This document shows positions 50,976-63,411 of a stretch of 64,000 nucleotides of DNA, one piece after another. A program made the translations under genes and the position numbers. Location: NCBI RefSeq assembly GCF_000224145.3, contig NC_020173.2, positions 1,789,435-1,853,434 on the forward strand. The letters are read 5' to 3'. Source of the DNA: Ciona intestinalis (Eukaryota; Chordata; Ascidiacea; Phlebobranchia; Cionidae). Numbering within the stretch: the first letter of the stretch is position 1; each line of letters begins with the position of its first letter. The notes beneath the pieces were generated by a model. The model did not search any database, had not been told where the DNA came from, and worked only from the letters and a program-made list of their open reading frames with translations.

Positions 50976-51922
50976 ATGAGCGAAAACGTTGCGTTTAATT
51001 TCTGCCAAGCAAAACCACCTTTGGATTTCTACAATGACATACAACGCACAAACCAACTATCGAAAACGGTCTGGGTGTAAATATTCTTCATACCTTTTTT
51101 TTATGTTTAATAATTTGTAATATACATACAGCAATACGAGGAACTGTTGGAACATCTATTTGCTTTCTTGGCCAACATTGAACTTGCAAGCGAGCTAGAT
51201 GATATTCTGAATCACTTTTCTACTTCACATCAAGTGGATATTAAGGAAACTAAAAACATGTTTAAAACATTACTTATATTATGCAAAGGTGGTCTTGTTT
51301 TATACAGTATATGTTGTGGCATTTTTACCAGAACTTTTATAATAATTTTTCTAAATTGCAGAGGCTTCAAAAAACAAGTTAACTCCAGGTCAGTTGTACA
51401 GTGATCTTCTCCAGTTAAAACAAGAGCAAAGTCGTGCTTCATCGCTTTGCCAAGCATGGAAAAGAGTTGAATCCCCAGATGCTGTTACATTGCATCACGC
51501 ACCACACAGGCTTGTGGACATGGAGTGGAAATTTGGGGTCACTGCTTCCAGCAGCGAATTACACAGAGTTGGAGCATGTTATGTGCAGGTGAAACATATG
51601 CATTTCAATGTACAAAAAAACTTTTGCAGTTATACAGCCCTTGTTATCTGTGTATTATACCAAATTACCACTCATAAAGGGGCTGTCCAATACTATTGTA
51701 TGCTCTAAATGTAAAACAACTATCTCTTTCCCGTAAACTAGGAAAACTTGGTATTCCCTTATGCTTAAGCTAATTTCACATCTACTGTTACAGTTAAAGA
51801 TGATTGTCACTAAAGGAACAAAGACAGAAAATGTTTTAATGGAACTGACATTACCTCAATTCTACAACTTCCTACATGAAATGGAAAAAGCAAAGCTGAA
51901 CCTTGATGCTACTATATCTTGA
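50976..51922 (+). CDS. COMMD7: COMM domain-containing protein 7 (COMMD7)
   Basis: Subunit of the COMMD ring of the Commander complex, which works with retriever in endosomal recycling. Exons 50976-51074 (or ending at 51068), 51132-51288, 51362-51588 and 51794-51922 join in phase to about 201-203 residues; human COMMD7 has 200. The HN domain contains QYEELLEHLFAFL. The COMM domain contains LVDMEWKFGVTASSSELHRV and ENVLMELTLPQFYNFLHEME, nearly identical in spacing to human COMMD7. The first donor is ambiguous: ending after ACG (GTCTGG donor) matches human length exactly, ending after TGG (GTGTAA) adds two residues. An acceptor-like TTGTGTAG ends 11 bases before the ATG. The polyadenylation signal AATAAA is at 52034-52039. 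The gene is divergent from PIX with about 1.08 kb between starts. Confidence 0.95.
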
Positions 51923-52033
51923 ACAATGCTCTGTTGATGTCGCAAATTGTAAATTTCCCTCTTGATTTTTCACTTAAAAGCATGAACCTGGTTATACTAT
52001 TGTTTGTTCATGCCCATTCGTATATAGTGCAAT

Positions 52034-52039
52034 AATAAA
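52034..52039 (+). terminator. COMMD7 polyadenylation signal
   Basis: AATAAA 112 bases after the COMMD7 stop. A minus-strand AATAAA (52069-52064), a candidate for RSBN1, lies only 25 bases away. Confidence 0.65.
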
Positions 52040-52063
52040 TTTTTTCATGAATTGGTATTATAC

Positions 52064-52069
52064 AAATTG
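52064..52069 (-). terminator. Candidate RSBN1 polyadenylation signal
   Basis: TTTATT on the plus strand. If used, the RSBN1 3' UTR would be about 1.1 kb and the convergent transcripts would overlap at their ends. Confidence 0.4.
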
Positions 52070-53151
52070 TTTTATTTGGAAAAAGGATGACAGTTCCCCT
52101 TGAGGAAGCGTGTTCCTGGTCAAACAAAACGTTAAGATGATTCAGCTAATGTGGTTTTTCAACAAGGAAATAAGAACTATGGCTGGCCTGTACACATTAA
52201 ATTTTAGTTCAATAAAAAAGAGAAATAAACAATTTGTACAGAATAGTATAGCGAAATATTTTACAGCACCATTTGCACACACATTATTGTCAAGCATGTG
52301 AATGTGCAGGAAAATTGTTGTTGCAAGGCTTTGCACTTCCCAACACCTTGAAGTATTGCTACGTTTACAAATAGATAGAACTTAAAAATTTGATGATACA
52401 TTTTAAAACATGCCTTTTTAAAAAGTTCAAAAAGTGCATAAAACTAATTTGTGAACGAAACAAAAGCATGGGGCATTCAAACCAATTCCAAACGTTTTTG
52501 GTGGCCATGCAACAAGTAAGCAACTTAAAAGTGAAGAAAATACTGATACGAATTGAACAAAGGGAACTGTTGAGTATTATCCATTAAAATCAAACCGTTA
52601 GACTTGTTATAGTAGTGCTACAGTGAAAAAAAACAAGTAAAAATTGGGCTTGTTATCCAGATTTTTGGTATCTAAGGAAAAGGAGCACAACAAATAAATA
52701 GTGTCAGGCTGCAGTTTGACATAGAATTCTATTACTACAAGTGACACAAAGGAATAAAAATTTTCACAGTTAAAGAGGCACTGTTTGCCATCACTAAAAT
52801 CAAAACGGAAAAAAAACTAAAAGGACAAATTTATAGCTGTAGATCTCGCATAGCAACTTGCGAAATTGAGTGTTGAAACAGGAAACACTTTAATAAATCA
52901 TATTACGTTGCTGATATAGGAAAAGATTGGTAAAAAAACAATACAGAAGGCAGTCTAAGTCGCTTCAAAGCAGAAACTCTGATTCAAAATTGTCTTTCTA
53001 ACATTGCAACTGTGTTGGTTTCTGTGTACTGTAATCTCCGAGATGAGCAGTGATCATAGTAGTGCAAGGTCTCAACCATACAACACTGTGCAACACAGTC
53101 GGGTAAAAAAGATCTCATAAGTAAAGGCAGAGGAACGAAGTACTGAAGCAT

Positions 53152-56100
53152 CTACGGTTTAATATACGTAGGTTCCCCATGCAGTCCCTTCATTCTCATA
53201 TGCCATGCAACACTGCTGGATGATGAAACTGTCCGAAACTGATGGATAATGTTACGAGGAATGAAGTAGATGTCATTATCATATAGTTTGACGCGAGAGT
53301 AGCGAATGCCTTCTCTTCTCATCTGGTTTAACTTGGCTTCATCCACCCATCGTACACACTAAAAATATGGTTTAAATGAAAATATAAAAAAATAGAACTA
53401 TTACTGAAAACTGTTGATGATGTTTAGGATTGTCAGTGTTGGAAAGCATTATTTATTGGTTTGTTTAATTAAAAGTATATATATATATCGTATTATCATG
53501 GTTTCCAAATAAGGCAAGTTAACATAAATTTATATTACTTTTGTGATTAGCTGAAATAGCATGTCTAATTTCATTAACAACCATTAAAATAATTAGAAAA
53601 AATATACAAATAACAGAAGTCATATATAATATACTCCAAAACAGGCGAGTTGTAAATCTAATTGTCAATACAATATTGTCATGTGTTACCCTGAATTACA
53701 TAAGGTTTTTCACTTACAATAAGTTCTGCTCAAAGGAACAGTACTACTACTTAAACATCACTCAACAGTCTCAACACAATAACTGGTATTGAAAAATGAC
53801 AATGAAATTGTATTCACCTGGGACATAGGTGGTTCAAATAGATCAAGTTGAAGTGTCTGAGAAGTGTTGAAGAATGAAGAGGCGTGGAAACAAATTACAT
53901 CTTTCAAGAGCTTGTTCATTTTTGGTCTGAAAATTTAAATTAATTTTTTCCACATATTTTTTCAGTTGACAAAAATTTCAATTCAGCGCAGTGCAATTGG
54001 TTGAAGCTTTTTATAAATTTGAAAACTGTGCTGACTAAATGCATGGCATGGGTGTAATGATTCTGCGGTTATGTAAACACGTATTCTATTCATCACTTTA
54101 GTATTTTATTAGTTGAGTGTTTTTTAACAAGTCTGTCGTTTTTACATTTTTTGAGCATGACGTAATTCTAATTTTTTTAATTCACTATTTGTATAACTTT
54201 GATCATTTAAATGGAAAGAGCAGAAACTAATAATTACTAACAATCTAACTCACTTGTGGCCGGCAGTGATACTTTTCAATACACCAACTGCCCATGTTGT
54301 CTGTCTATCTGTTATGTGACCAACATGGTCAGCATGAGCGTGAGTTCTATCCTCTATGAACGTTTCTCTCATATCGTTTGATCGTGCGCTGTATTGGAAC
54401 GCCAGTTTCTGTAAACCACCAACTTGTGACCTGTAATAACAAACATGTAAACGCAAGTTGCTATTTGATCAATTGACTGTAAAGTATAAGAACCAGAAGT
54501 ATGGTTCGTTGTGATAATTGTGTGTTTCAGCTTGACCTTTTCTTATACAATATGCAGTATATATTTATACAACATTCTACAATGTATTAGAAAACACAAT
54601 GTAACCTTCAGGTAATTAACTTATACTTATATTAATATATCAATATCCATACAATATATGCATCACAATTGCTGTATAATCTGTGAATCTAATTACACCA
54701 ATGGAGCTTAACAGCAGATTATATATATAATGTAAATTATGTAACACTTATGTAATAATACAAACATTAAACCCAGTATACATTAACAAACCACTTATTA
54801 ATTTACATTTCTATAGCATAAACATATCATTTCATGTTTTTTTTAATTAGAAATAGTTAATTCAAACACATTTTCACAAATACCCAAAATTTCTAAATCT
54901 TGGATGTCATAAAATTGACATAGTAGCTAGTAGGCTATCTAGGTATTCTAACCCAAAGTACAATTAATCTAAAAAGCCAGGAAAGAATTAATTTTAAATC
55001 ATTGCAAAGCACATGATGTTTATAAATAGACTGTTCCTGTCAAAATGACGTACTATTCATTTCAATTACATGCATAAACAAGTTTCATAAAACAAAGTGT
55101 GTGGTTCATTCACTAAGTAATGAAGCTACTAAAATCACAAAATCTGTTTTTAAAAGTTAAAATACCATGGAAATTGTATATATATATTAATAATATTGTT
55201 ACATTTTACATGGACTAGCCTATGAAAGATTTTAAACAATGCTCTTACATAACTTTTTGTTAACAAATCACTTTTAAAATGTCAGTTGTTTTGCTTCACT
55301 ACTATAGGCTATAAACACACAAACAAAAAAAGGTTTTAGATACTATCTAGAAAACAGACAGAAAGATACAAATATATATTTCTTTAAGTTTTTTCTGAAT
55401 AGGAATTTGTGACACTCAACATTTCAGTCTCATGGCAACTTGAGACATTCAAACCACACACATTGAACTAAGTTAATAAATGTTATGTTGAAATCCAACC
55501 AATGACCCTAGAGATAATTTAATTGGGTAAATGGCATACATACGATACAGATAATTTAGATGTAATTTGATCAAAAGTAATAATGTTGCTTCTGTTAAAT
55601 TAATGTTTATTGCATACGCATAAATACACTGCAGACTGCAGTTGTATTAGAATGGAATTTTTAGAAATTTTATGTGTGTCATCCCAGTATATAAAAAATT
55701 ATACAGCAGTACTGGCATTGTATTTCCACTATTCTGTATCACTATTCACTAAAATACGATTAAATAGGCCCACAAAAAATTAACATGTAATTTTTATGGA
55801 TAGCATTAGGTACAGTACAGTACACATTCCGTTTTAATTATTTTTCCAAGTAATTTACAGCATATTGTACTGCCAATAAATAGTGATTTGTGATTTTTAG
55901 AAGAAAATGTACACTAAACCAACTAGGAACTATGCCTGTGATTTATAATGCAAATAACAGCCATTAAACAACCATGTACCTCACTAACTATATTATAAAT
56001 AATGAGATACAACTTTAATAGCTATTTGGCCGCCTAACATGCGTACCATGCAAGGTATGCGTTGGAATGCGTACATGCCCTGAAAATAAATTAGAGTACC

Positions 56101-59100
56101 CATGAGTACACAGTATATAGCATAAACAATTTAAAACCCATCTTTAAACATGTCTTAAAATAAACACCATACAGTGGTGATAGTTCAATATCAATCCAGT
56201 CGATTTCTAAATAAAACCTAATAATGTACAGTAACAAGCAAAACACGCTGGCATATACTTTTATATTTTAAAACTTATGGGGAGCTTGACTTTTCAAAAG
56301 CTAGGCGTCTATTAATAGCTTATAAACCTTATTTAATATTGAGTGTGGTAACAATACATACAGTAAACAGTACTTAGGAACCTCTTACCTTCTCCTTTTA
56401 GCAGGAGAACCAATTCCTTTTAGGTCGGCGGCAGGAACCATTTGCTCACCAGGTCGTATCCATAAGATAGGTCCGTCATTACTTAAGGAACGGCATTCAA
56501 GATCCACACATGACATTGCACCCCATGGTGAAGTGATATTGAGGAATGGATTTTCTTCTAACATGTCAAGTACATCAGGCATGTAGCCACCTGCTTCTTC
56601 ATGCACAGCTCCAACTAAGCTTATCTGACGCATTGGGCCATACCTGAAAAATTTATGAATATTACAGTTTTACAATTTTTTGTAGCTTGGCCTTTGAAAA
56701 GAAATAAATTATATTAACTATTAGGGTTTTTGTTGTTTATTAAACTTGCATGACACAAAACATGTAGTAGTGGTTTGGTTTATAAAAGAGATATAATGAA
56801 TGAATGAGTTAACTGCTTCCTTTATAAGAACATAATGCACTGAATCATGTGATTCTGTTTCCTAATTACGCAATGAATAGAGGACTACCATAGTTGTGTA
56901 TTTTCCCCAAATTTGTAGATCAAACACAAACATTGTATCACTGATATGAACGGAACACTATTTTTACAGTGTGTATGCAAATAAAGGAACTGAACATATA
57001 ACTGCCAGATTTACTACTGTACGACAAAAAGAGATTATTTGACACAAAGATATTTTCAAAAGTTGTATATTACCAGTTCAGGAAATGAAAATATGAAGAA
57101 TCAATGTTAAACTACATTAAGAAACATACCTGTACATTCCACTTTCCACAGAGAAAGTCTTGCAAACTTGTTCCCTGAACTCCCTGATGTTCATGGTGAC
57201 GATATCCCTCTGGCCGAGGACTTCTGATTTAACTCGCATGTCACCTCGCTTCTCAGATAAGTACTCAAGAAAATCTGGCATGTTAGTTGCAGAACCATGC
57301 ACAATACCCATAACAAAGTCAGCTTCTGAATTTTTTTCTTCCAAGAAACATAGTGTGCAAAAATCGTGCGCAAATTTTTTCTGCATCTCTTGTGAGAGAA
57401 TATCAATCTCAGATTGATAAACATGAAGAACAGATGCTTCTCCGTTAGGGTCAGTTTCCACATGAACGAATTCACGGAAACTAGGATCCGAGAATGGAAA
57501 TCGATCAACAATTTCAACATCGGAGGATAACGCTTGACGTAAGTGCCTGGATATAACACCGATAGAGGGAACTTTTTTATCTTGTTTAGTTTCAGATTCA
57601 TCTTCTGAGCTGGAACATGAATTGGGTTCCTGCTTCACATTTAACTCTTGTTTCACCTCACAGGCAAGCTTTTCAGCATCTATTTTACTTTTAGTTTGTT
57701 CTTCAAAGCAAGTACCTTCTGCTTCAATCTTTGCAATCTTTTCTTCAAAATTCTCATTTGATACAAAGTCTTCTTGAAGCTCTTCTTTGATTTTCATATT
57801 TCTCACTTCATCAAAACGTTTATCGCATTCTTTTCTCTTTTCAAATTCTTCCTTATACAAATGACCGTTTTCTTTAGTTTCACTTTTAATGCGTTTTTTA
57901 CTTTTCTTGTGTTTGTGTTCTCGATCTGCACGGTTGTGTTTATGTAACTTACGCTCTCTGTCGTGCTTGTGCTTTTTGTGTTTATGCTTTACTTCAGCTG
58001 AAACGCTTAATTTGCGCTTTTTGGAAAGCTTTAGTTCATTTCGACTTGCAAGTTCATCAAGCGTTTTCAAGTTCGTGGTTTCACGCTCATGGTTAGCGTG
58101 TTGATCAGTTTCTATACATTGTTCATGACTTAAAGATGGCGACAATTTGCCATTAACTTCTACACTACTTACCTCCTCTTCAGGGCAACTGATTTCATGT
58201 GTTTCAGCAACCAAAAAATCATGAGGATCACCCTCACCATTGGTAATATTGTCTTGTGAAACGACTTCTTGTGAATTTTCTACTAAATTACAAATTTCTT
58301 CCTTTTTACAAAGAGTGTCTTTGGATTCAATTTGCCCAGTTTCGGAAATGGTGAAAGTCGTTTTACTTTGAGATTCATCATCGGAGGAAATTAGGGATTC
58401 TGAATCATTATTGTTCATAATATTATCAAACACATTATCTCCAAGTTCACTGTGTCTGCTTTCAGTTCTATCTCGTTTTGGTTTGATTTCATTAAAACTG
58501 GTAATTCCTCCGTTCTGTGAAGAAATTTCTTCATTTTGTGCAACCTTTTCTTTAACAGGAGAGTCTGTTGGGGCAATGGAAGTTTTTGAATCAGGATTGG
58601 TACGAGGTTTGGTGCTTCCATTTAATTTTTCAGAATGAATTTTCTTTTTTGGCTTATGTTTCAGCTTTTCAATCCCTTGCTTATGGCCATGTTTGTGAGT
58701 AGATTCGGTTTTCACTTTTGGTTTACTGTTATGATTCTGCTCAAAACGGCCATTTATGTCATTCAGCTGCCTGGACTTCCCATCTTTTGCTGATAATTTG
58801 GAGAGAGACTTCTCCTGAGAGTGTGCGTTAGATTGCTTAGAGGTAAACATCTTTTTATGATCTTTGGTTTCACTTTTTAAAATGCCATGTTCCTGAGGCG
58901 TTCTATGTTTCACATCACTGCTGTTTGTATCCACTGTGGACGGTTTCAATTTCACTGTGCTTCTCTGTGAGTCTTGTGACACGACAAGTTTTTTCTTTAT
59001 TTTATGAATTTGTATTGGCTCAGAGAACAGTGATGGGATGGGTTGGCGAGGCTTCATCTTTTGTTTTATCCTCTGTATTCCACCGTGTGGATGCTTAGCA

Positions 59101-59132
59101 GGAGATGTCATCATTGCTATCGAGGTAATCAT
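53152..59132 (-). CDS. RSBN1: RSBN1/RSBN1L homologue, JmjC-like nuclear protein
   Basis: Family member of round spermatid basic protein 1. Its nematode relative DPY-21 is a JmjC histone H4K20me2 demethylase, so an Fe(II)/2-oxoglutarate demethylase role in chromatin is inferred. Exons 57130-59132, 56389-56643, 54254-54430, 53818-53926 and 53152-53358 join in phase to 916 residues (human RSBN1 about 800). Residues 1-560 are low-complexity and charged, with a His/Lys-rich patch near 377-414 ([18 protein letters not shown]). The conserved domain follows: [75 protein letters not shown] and [19 protein letters not shown]. The HAD triplet (H785-D787) is a candidate HxD metal-binding motif. The first exon, about 2.0 kb, is the longest coding exon in the window. 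An acceptor-like ATATACAG lies about 30 bases before the ATG. Confidence 0.95.
54431..56388 (-). other. RSBN1 intron 2, 1.96 kb
   Basis: AT-rich with scattered AT microsatellites; no MITE and no exon recognised. Confidence 0.6.
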
Positions 59133-60654
59133 TCAGCACAGATAAAAAGTTTTACTAATCTGTATATATACAAACTTTTCAACCAAGAATAAAAAACTGA
59201 AACGGAATATGATGATTAAAGCACTACAGCAAGTTAAGTGCATGACGTCACAAGTTGATTTTACTCATTTTTACTTCCAAAATCGGTAAAGTTAGTTTCT
59301 GTTCTTAAATAAAATGTTTGAAGATAATGTCTCATAAATTATATATGGAATGTTATGCTTGTATTGACACTCTAGCAAATGTTAGTATTTTAGTCTTGGA
59401 ATTGTGTAATATTATATAAGTCCAAATTGAGATACCGCTGTCAGTGTCACTAACAATTACTTTTTAGAAACAGCCGTTTTGTTAGCACAATACATTGAAA
59501 TTATATAGCCTAACAAATTTAAGCAAACTTTGTAAATTTTCTTTGGGGTATATGCACCATTAAATCATTTATTAGAAGTTAATTGCCGATTAAACCCAGT
59601 TTATGAATTTAGTTGTCCAGGCTTAAAAATAGGACGTGATCTTTAAATTTTCTTTATAAAACAGATTAATATATTCATAAAAAATGATTGGTTATATACT
59701 TTACAGTTATGCACAAACAAAACAATAAAATAACAACTTTAACCAACTCAGACTTAGAGTCCAGACCACTTAAACGAAACAGTTGTTACTAGTTAGTCGT
59801 CAATATTTTTTATTTGCATATAGTTTATCTATACAAACTATTAGGGCAATGTATTTTTTAAACAACGATTACACTGTGACGGTATCTCAAATATTGTAAT
59901 AATTATAAACAAAAAACGCTTACCGTCACCGTCAAATCCGATTACACAAACTTCTACCGTATCCTAGAGTACCAAATTACTATACAATGCCAAAACTATT
60001 GACGAGAATTGCGTATCAACTACGTACGTGATCAACTATCGCGACAATTCGTAGAAACAGCAACTGTTGACTCGGTAAAAAATGGATGATTTTCCGAAAC
60101 GTAAATAACAAGAGTGCAAAGCAAAGTCTAATCAATATAACAAAATCAAAAGTATATATTGCAACATGGTTTAAAACGGCAGGTTTTATACTATGTATGC
60201 TTGAAATATAATTTAAAACCGCGTTATGTTATGGTTAATATGTCATAGTATATTTGCGTAAATTATATCAGCCTAGGGCGACCACAGGGAAAATTATCGA
60301 CCTAAATTTGTAATCGAATAATAGTAAACAGTATGCAAAACATTTCCTTTACATATTCTGAACATAGTACACTAACAGTTAGTATACTTTAGTCTAAACA
60401 AATACTATTTTTTTATGCTAGAATTCGTAAAAATCGTCATATTACTACTTGATAAAAGATTTCTATGTAAAACTGTACTGTACGCATGAGTGGTTACAGG
60501 AAAAATAAAGATAAACGTAAACCACATGTTCACGTTTCTTTAAAAATAAAGCAAAGCTGTTCGTTTGTTATTTTAAGATTAAAAACCGACGTGCCACAAG
60601 TAAACTTATCTTATATATTCACTTCAGTTGTTGTTTAGTGTTCAAATCACCATT
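59133..60654. promoter_or_regulatory. Shared upstream region of RSBN1 and BRIX1
   Basis: 1.5 kb between divergent start codons. A block rich in CG-containing words (about 59930-60070) stands out in otherwise AT-rich sequence and may be the promoter core; this is inference. Confidence 0.45.
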
Positions 60655-62754
60655 ATGGCGCAAAAACGTAAAAGTAAAGAAAGAAACAACAGAAAAACGA
60701 AGCTTCAAAAATTAAACCCTGAAGAACCAAAAGAAGAACCAGAAGAAGAAGTCACTAATGAATTGACGGATATGCCAACGCTAACCAAGGTAAAAACCTT
60801 ACCAAACAAACTTAATTTTAACAATAGGTATCTTGTCACTATACTCCAATCTTTGCTATCTTAATCTAGAGACAAATAAAGTTATTATTTCATAGTGGAG
60901 CCATTTAACAAGCATAGCGTTATCTTCTATAAGCAAGCCTTTTTTATTTTTAACTATGATATATAGTTATTAATTATTATGTTTGTTCATAGGGTCGATG
61001 GAAAAATAAACAGAAAGTCTTGGTCTTCACATCCAGAGGAATCACCTACAAAGGAAGGCATTTGGTAAATGATCTGAGGAACTTAATGCCACACACTAAG
61101 ACAGGTAAAAAACATGTGAAAAGTATAACATTTCAAAGGTTAACTATTGGGTTGGAAAGATTGATCTTTTTTTGCAATATGCAGCCAAACTGTTTGATTT
61201 TTAAGGTTTAATAAACCTGTAGTGTATAATTTCCTATATTACCTTTGCAGATGTAAAGATGGACCGAAAGAGTGACTTGCTCATGGTAAATGAGATTTGC
61301 GAGATTAAAAGTTGCAATAAATGTATTTTTCTTGTTGGCAAAAAGAAGAGAGATGTTTATATGTGGATATCTAATGTACCTCATGGACCTTCTGCATTGT
61401 TTCATGTGGAATATTGTAAGTTATGTTGAAATTTTAAATCAGCTGAGGTGTGTTTAATGCCGAAAACAATATGCACAAGTTTCATAAGAAAATCCACTCA
61501 CATTTTGATTTGTAATCAAAAAAATATATTTCAGACAAAAATTTATGCCAAAAATAAACTTTACAATCTAGGTGCTTTTAAAGCTGCAGTGTATAGAACG
61601 TGTACGCAAAACCAGTAATTTTTAATTTTTTTCTTTTCAGTAAACATGATGGAAGAACTGAAGTTTACTGGAAATTGTTTAAAAGCATCAAGACCAATTC
61701 TATCTTTTGATTCGGTAAGCACACCTAATATTGCATGTAGTTTACCACAAAAAAATAGGTTTGGGGTAGTTTATACCAATAAAAGTTAATTGTCGGAAGT
61801 TCTGGTGGTTTGTAAAATATTAAGGTTATATTTGATTTTAGAAATTTGATGATTCTCCGCACATGAAGTTGTTAAAAGAATTATTCATTCAAGTTTTCGG
61901 AACTCCAAATTTTCATCCTAAGAGTCAACCTTTTGTTGACCATGTGTTCACATTCAGTTTGATGGATGGCAAGATCTGGTTTCGTAATTATCAGATTGTG
62001 GAAGAAAATGGAGAACTAGTTGAAATTGGTAGGAAAGGCTGCAGCAGTATTTTTGTAATATTGTAAATAACTTGCCTACCCCCCAAAAAAATTCTTAGTA
62101 GTGATTCTAGGCTAATAAACCTGTCCCGTTTTGGGATTCTTATTCTTTTTTCTCTTCCAGGTCCCAGATACACGATGACATTATCAAGGATATTATCAGG
62201 CAGCTTTGGTGGTCCAATTCTCTATATTAATCCAGACTACCAGTCTCCAAATCTGGTAATACTTTGTGATTTTGTATTCAACTCCTAGTATAGTATACAC
62301 TTATTCAACCGACATAGTGGGCGCCTGCCTACATGATCCAGAGGTAATGGGTTTAGTCTTCTCGCTGCTATCACTGTGGCTTTTGTCCTTGGGCAAGAGC
62401 ATAACACTTAACAGCAATTTCTTAGAACCAATGGTCACTACAGACTACAGAGCTAATGGGTTAAGGCTTATCGCTGCTACCATTGTGGGCATCACACTTT
62501 AACAGCAATTGCTCCAACCCAATGGTCACTAATGGGTTGTCTAAATTATCAGGCATACAGGATAAACAACCATCTATCTATTGTGTCTTAACCAAACTGT
62601 GTACCAGGTTCGACATTTAGAAAAGAAAAGCTCCACAAAGTATGTTGATAATAAAGCTGCGAAGATAGACAAGAAAATGAGACGTTCAGATAAAACGTTT
62701 GCAGCTGATGAAACTGACCAAGTGTTCGATACCAATTTAACTGCCGAATCATGA
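60655..62754 (+). CDS. BRIX1: BRIX1, ribosome biogenesis protein BRX1 homologue
   Basis: Nucleolar factor of the Brix family needed for 60S subunit assembly. Seven exons (60655-60789, 60993-61104, 61251-61415, 61641-61714, 61842-62028, 62161-62255, 62608-62754) join in phase to 304 residues; human BRIX1 has 353, with a longer tail. After a basic/acidic N-terminus, the Brix domain runs from about 46 to 240: RGITYKGRHLVNDLRNLMPH, CNKCIFLVGKKKRDVYMWIS, PHGPSALFHVEYLNMMEELK, FTGNCLKASRPILSFDS, HPKSQPFVDHVFTFSLMDGK and SFGGPILYINPDYQSPN. The C-terminal tail is lysine-rich. The terminal exon and its 3' UTR are tandemly duplicated just downstream (see the repeat at 62661-63180). Acceptor-like CACTTCAG and GTTTAG lie within 30 bases before the ATG. 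Divergent from RSBN1 with 1.5 kb between starts; intron 6 holds a dispersed repeat. Confidence 0.96.
62330..62560. repeat. Dispersed repeat in BRIX1 intron 6, internally duplicated
   Basis: Contains GGGCAAGAGCATAACACTTA, then a second, similar block with CACACTTTAACAGCAATTGC and CAACCCAATGGTCACTAATG. Related to 12905-13202. Confidence 0.6.
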
Positions 62755-63180
62755 AATAAATTTCTTTTTAAAACTTAGTGAAATTTTAATGCGTGTCGCA
62801 AAAAATATGAAGATAGACAAGAAAATGAGACGTTCAGATAAAACGTTTGCAGCTGATGAAACTGACCAAGTGTTCGATACCAATTTAACTGCCGAATCAT
62901 GAAATAAATTTCTTTTTAAAACTTAGTGAAATTTTAATGCGTGTCGCAAAAAATATGTAGGTAATGCATTTTTTGCATAAGCAATGAATAAGCATTTTTT
63001 TGCAAATCTGGTTAACTAAGTTTTAGAGTTTTTAACTGCCAAATCCTGAAATAAATTTGTTTCCAAAAGCGTGTCGCAGAAAATATGATCAGTATAAAAT
63101 AAATTAACATTTTTTTTGCGTATCTGGTTAAACCTAATTTTAGTTTAAATTTTTAATGCGTGTTGCATAAAATATCTGAG
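62661..63180. repeat. 148-bp tandem duplication of the BRIX1 terminal exon and 3' UTR
   Basis: 62661-62808 and 62809-62956 are virtually identical, starting GAAGATAGACAAGAAAATGA and ending in GTGTCGCAAAAAATATG. The second copy lies after the BRIX1 stop codon and so is untranslated. Decayed further copies follow (CTGAAATAAATTTGTTTCC and GCGTGTCGCAGAAAATATGA near 63050-63085; GCGTGTTGCATAAAATATCT near 63155-63177). Confidence 0.93.
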
Positions 63181-63411
63181 AAAATAAAAATAATTTTTTT
63201 TGCGAATCTGGGTACTGAATTTAGTTTATTTACAAGTGATTGAGTAGTGAACCGAAATCAACTAACTGCTGTGTCGGCATCCAAAAACAGCTTGTGTTTC
63301 ATCACAAGTGGCATGACTTTCAAACAATCAACAAAACACAAAAAAGTATTTTTAAGTACCAAGGTACTGGTAGTGATCAATGGTGGCAGTGAATGGTATT
63401 TTTCCAATGCT
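62755..63411. other. Convergent spacer between BRIX1 and SMARCD
   Basis: 657 bp, made largely of the tandem copies of the BRIX1 3' end described above, followed by the SMARCD 3' UTR. Confidence 0.75.
63225..63230 (-). terminator. SMARCD polyadenylation signal
   Basis: AATAAA on the minus strand, about 180 bases past the SMARCD stop, on the BRIX1 side. Confidence 0.5.

Larger units (their letters stand above)
51923..53151. other. Convergent spacer between COMMD7 and RSBN1
   Basis: 1.2 kb; contains two opposing poly(A) signals near 52034-52069. The rest is probably RSBN1 3' UTR; no coding frame is convincing. Confidence 0.6.

Noticed and set aside
57889-58638. Plus-strand frames rich in Leu/Ser/Phe
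   Set aside because: Antisense shadows of the large charged RSBN1 exon.
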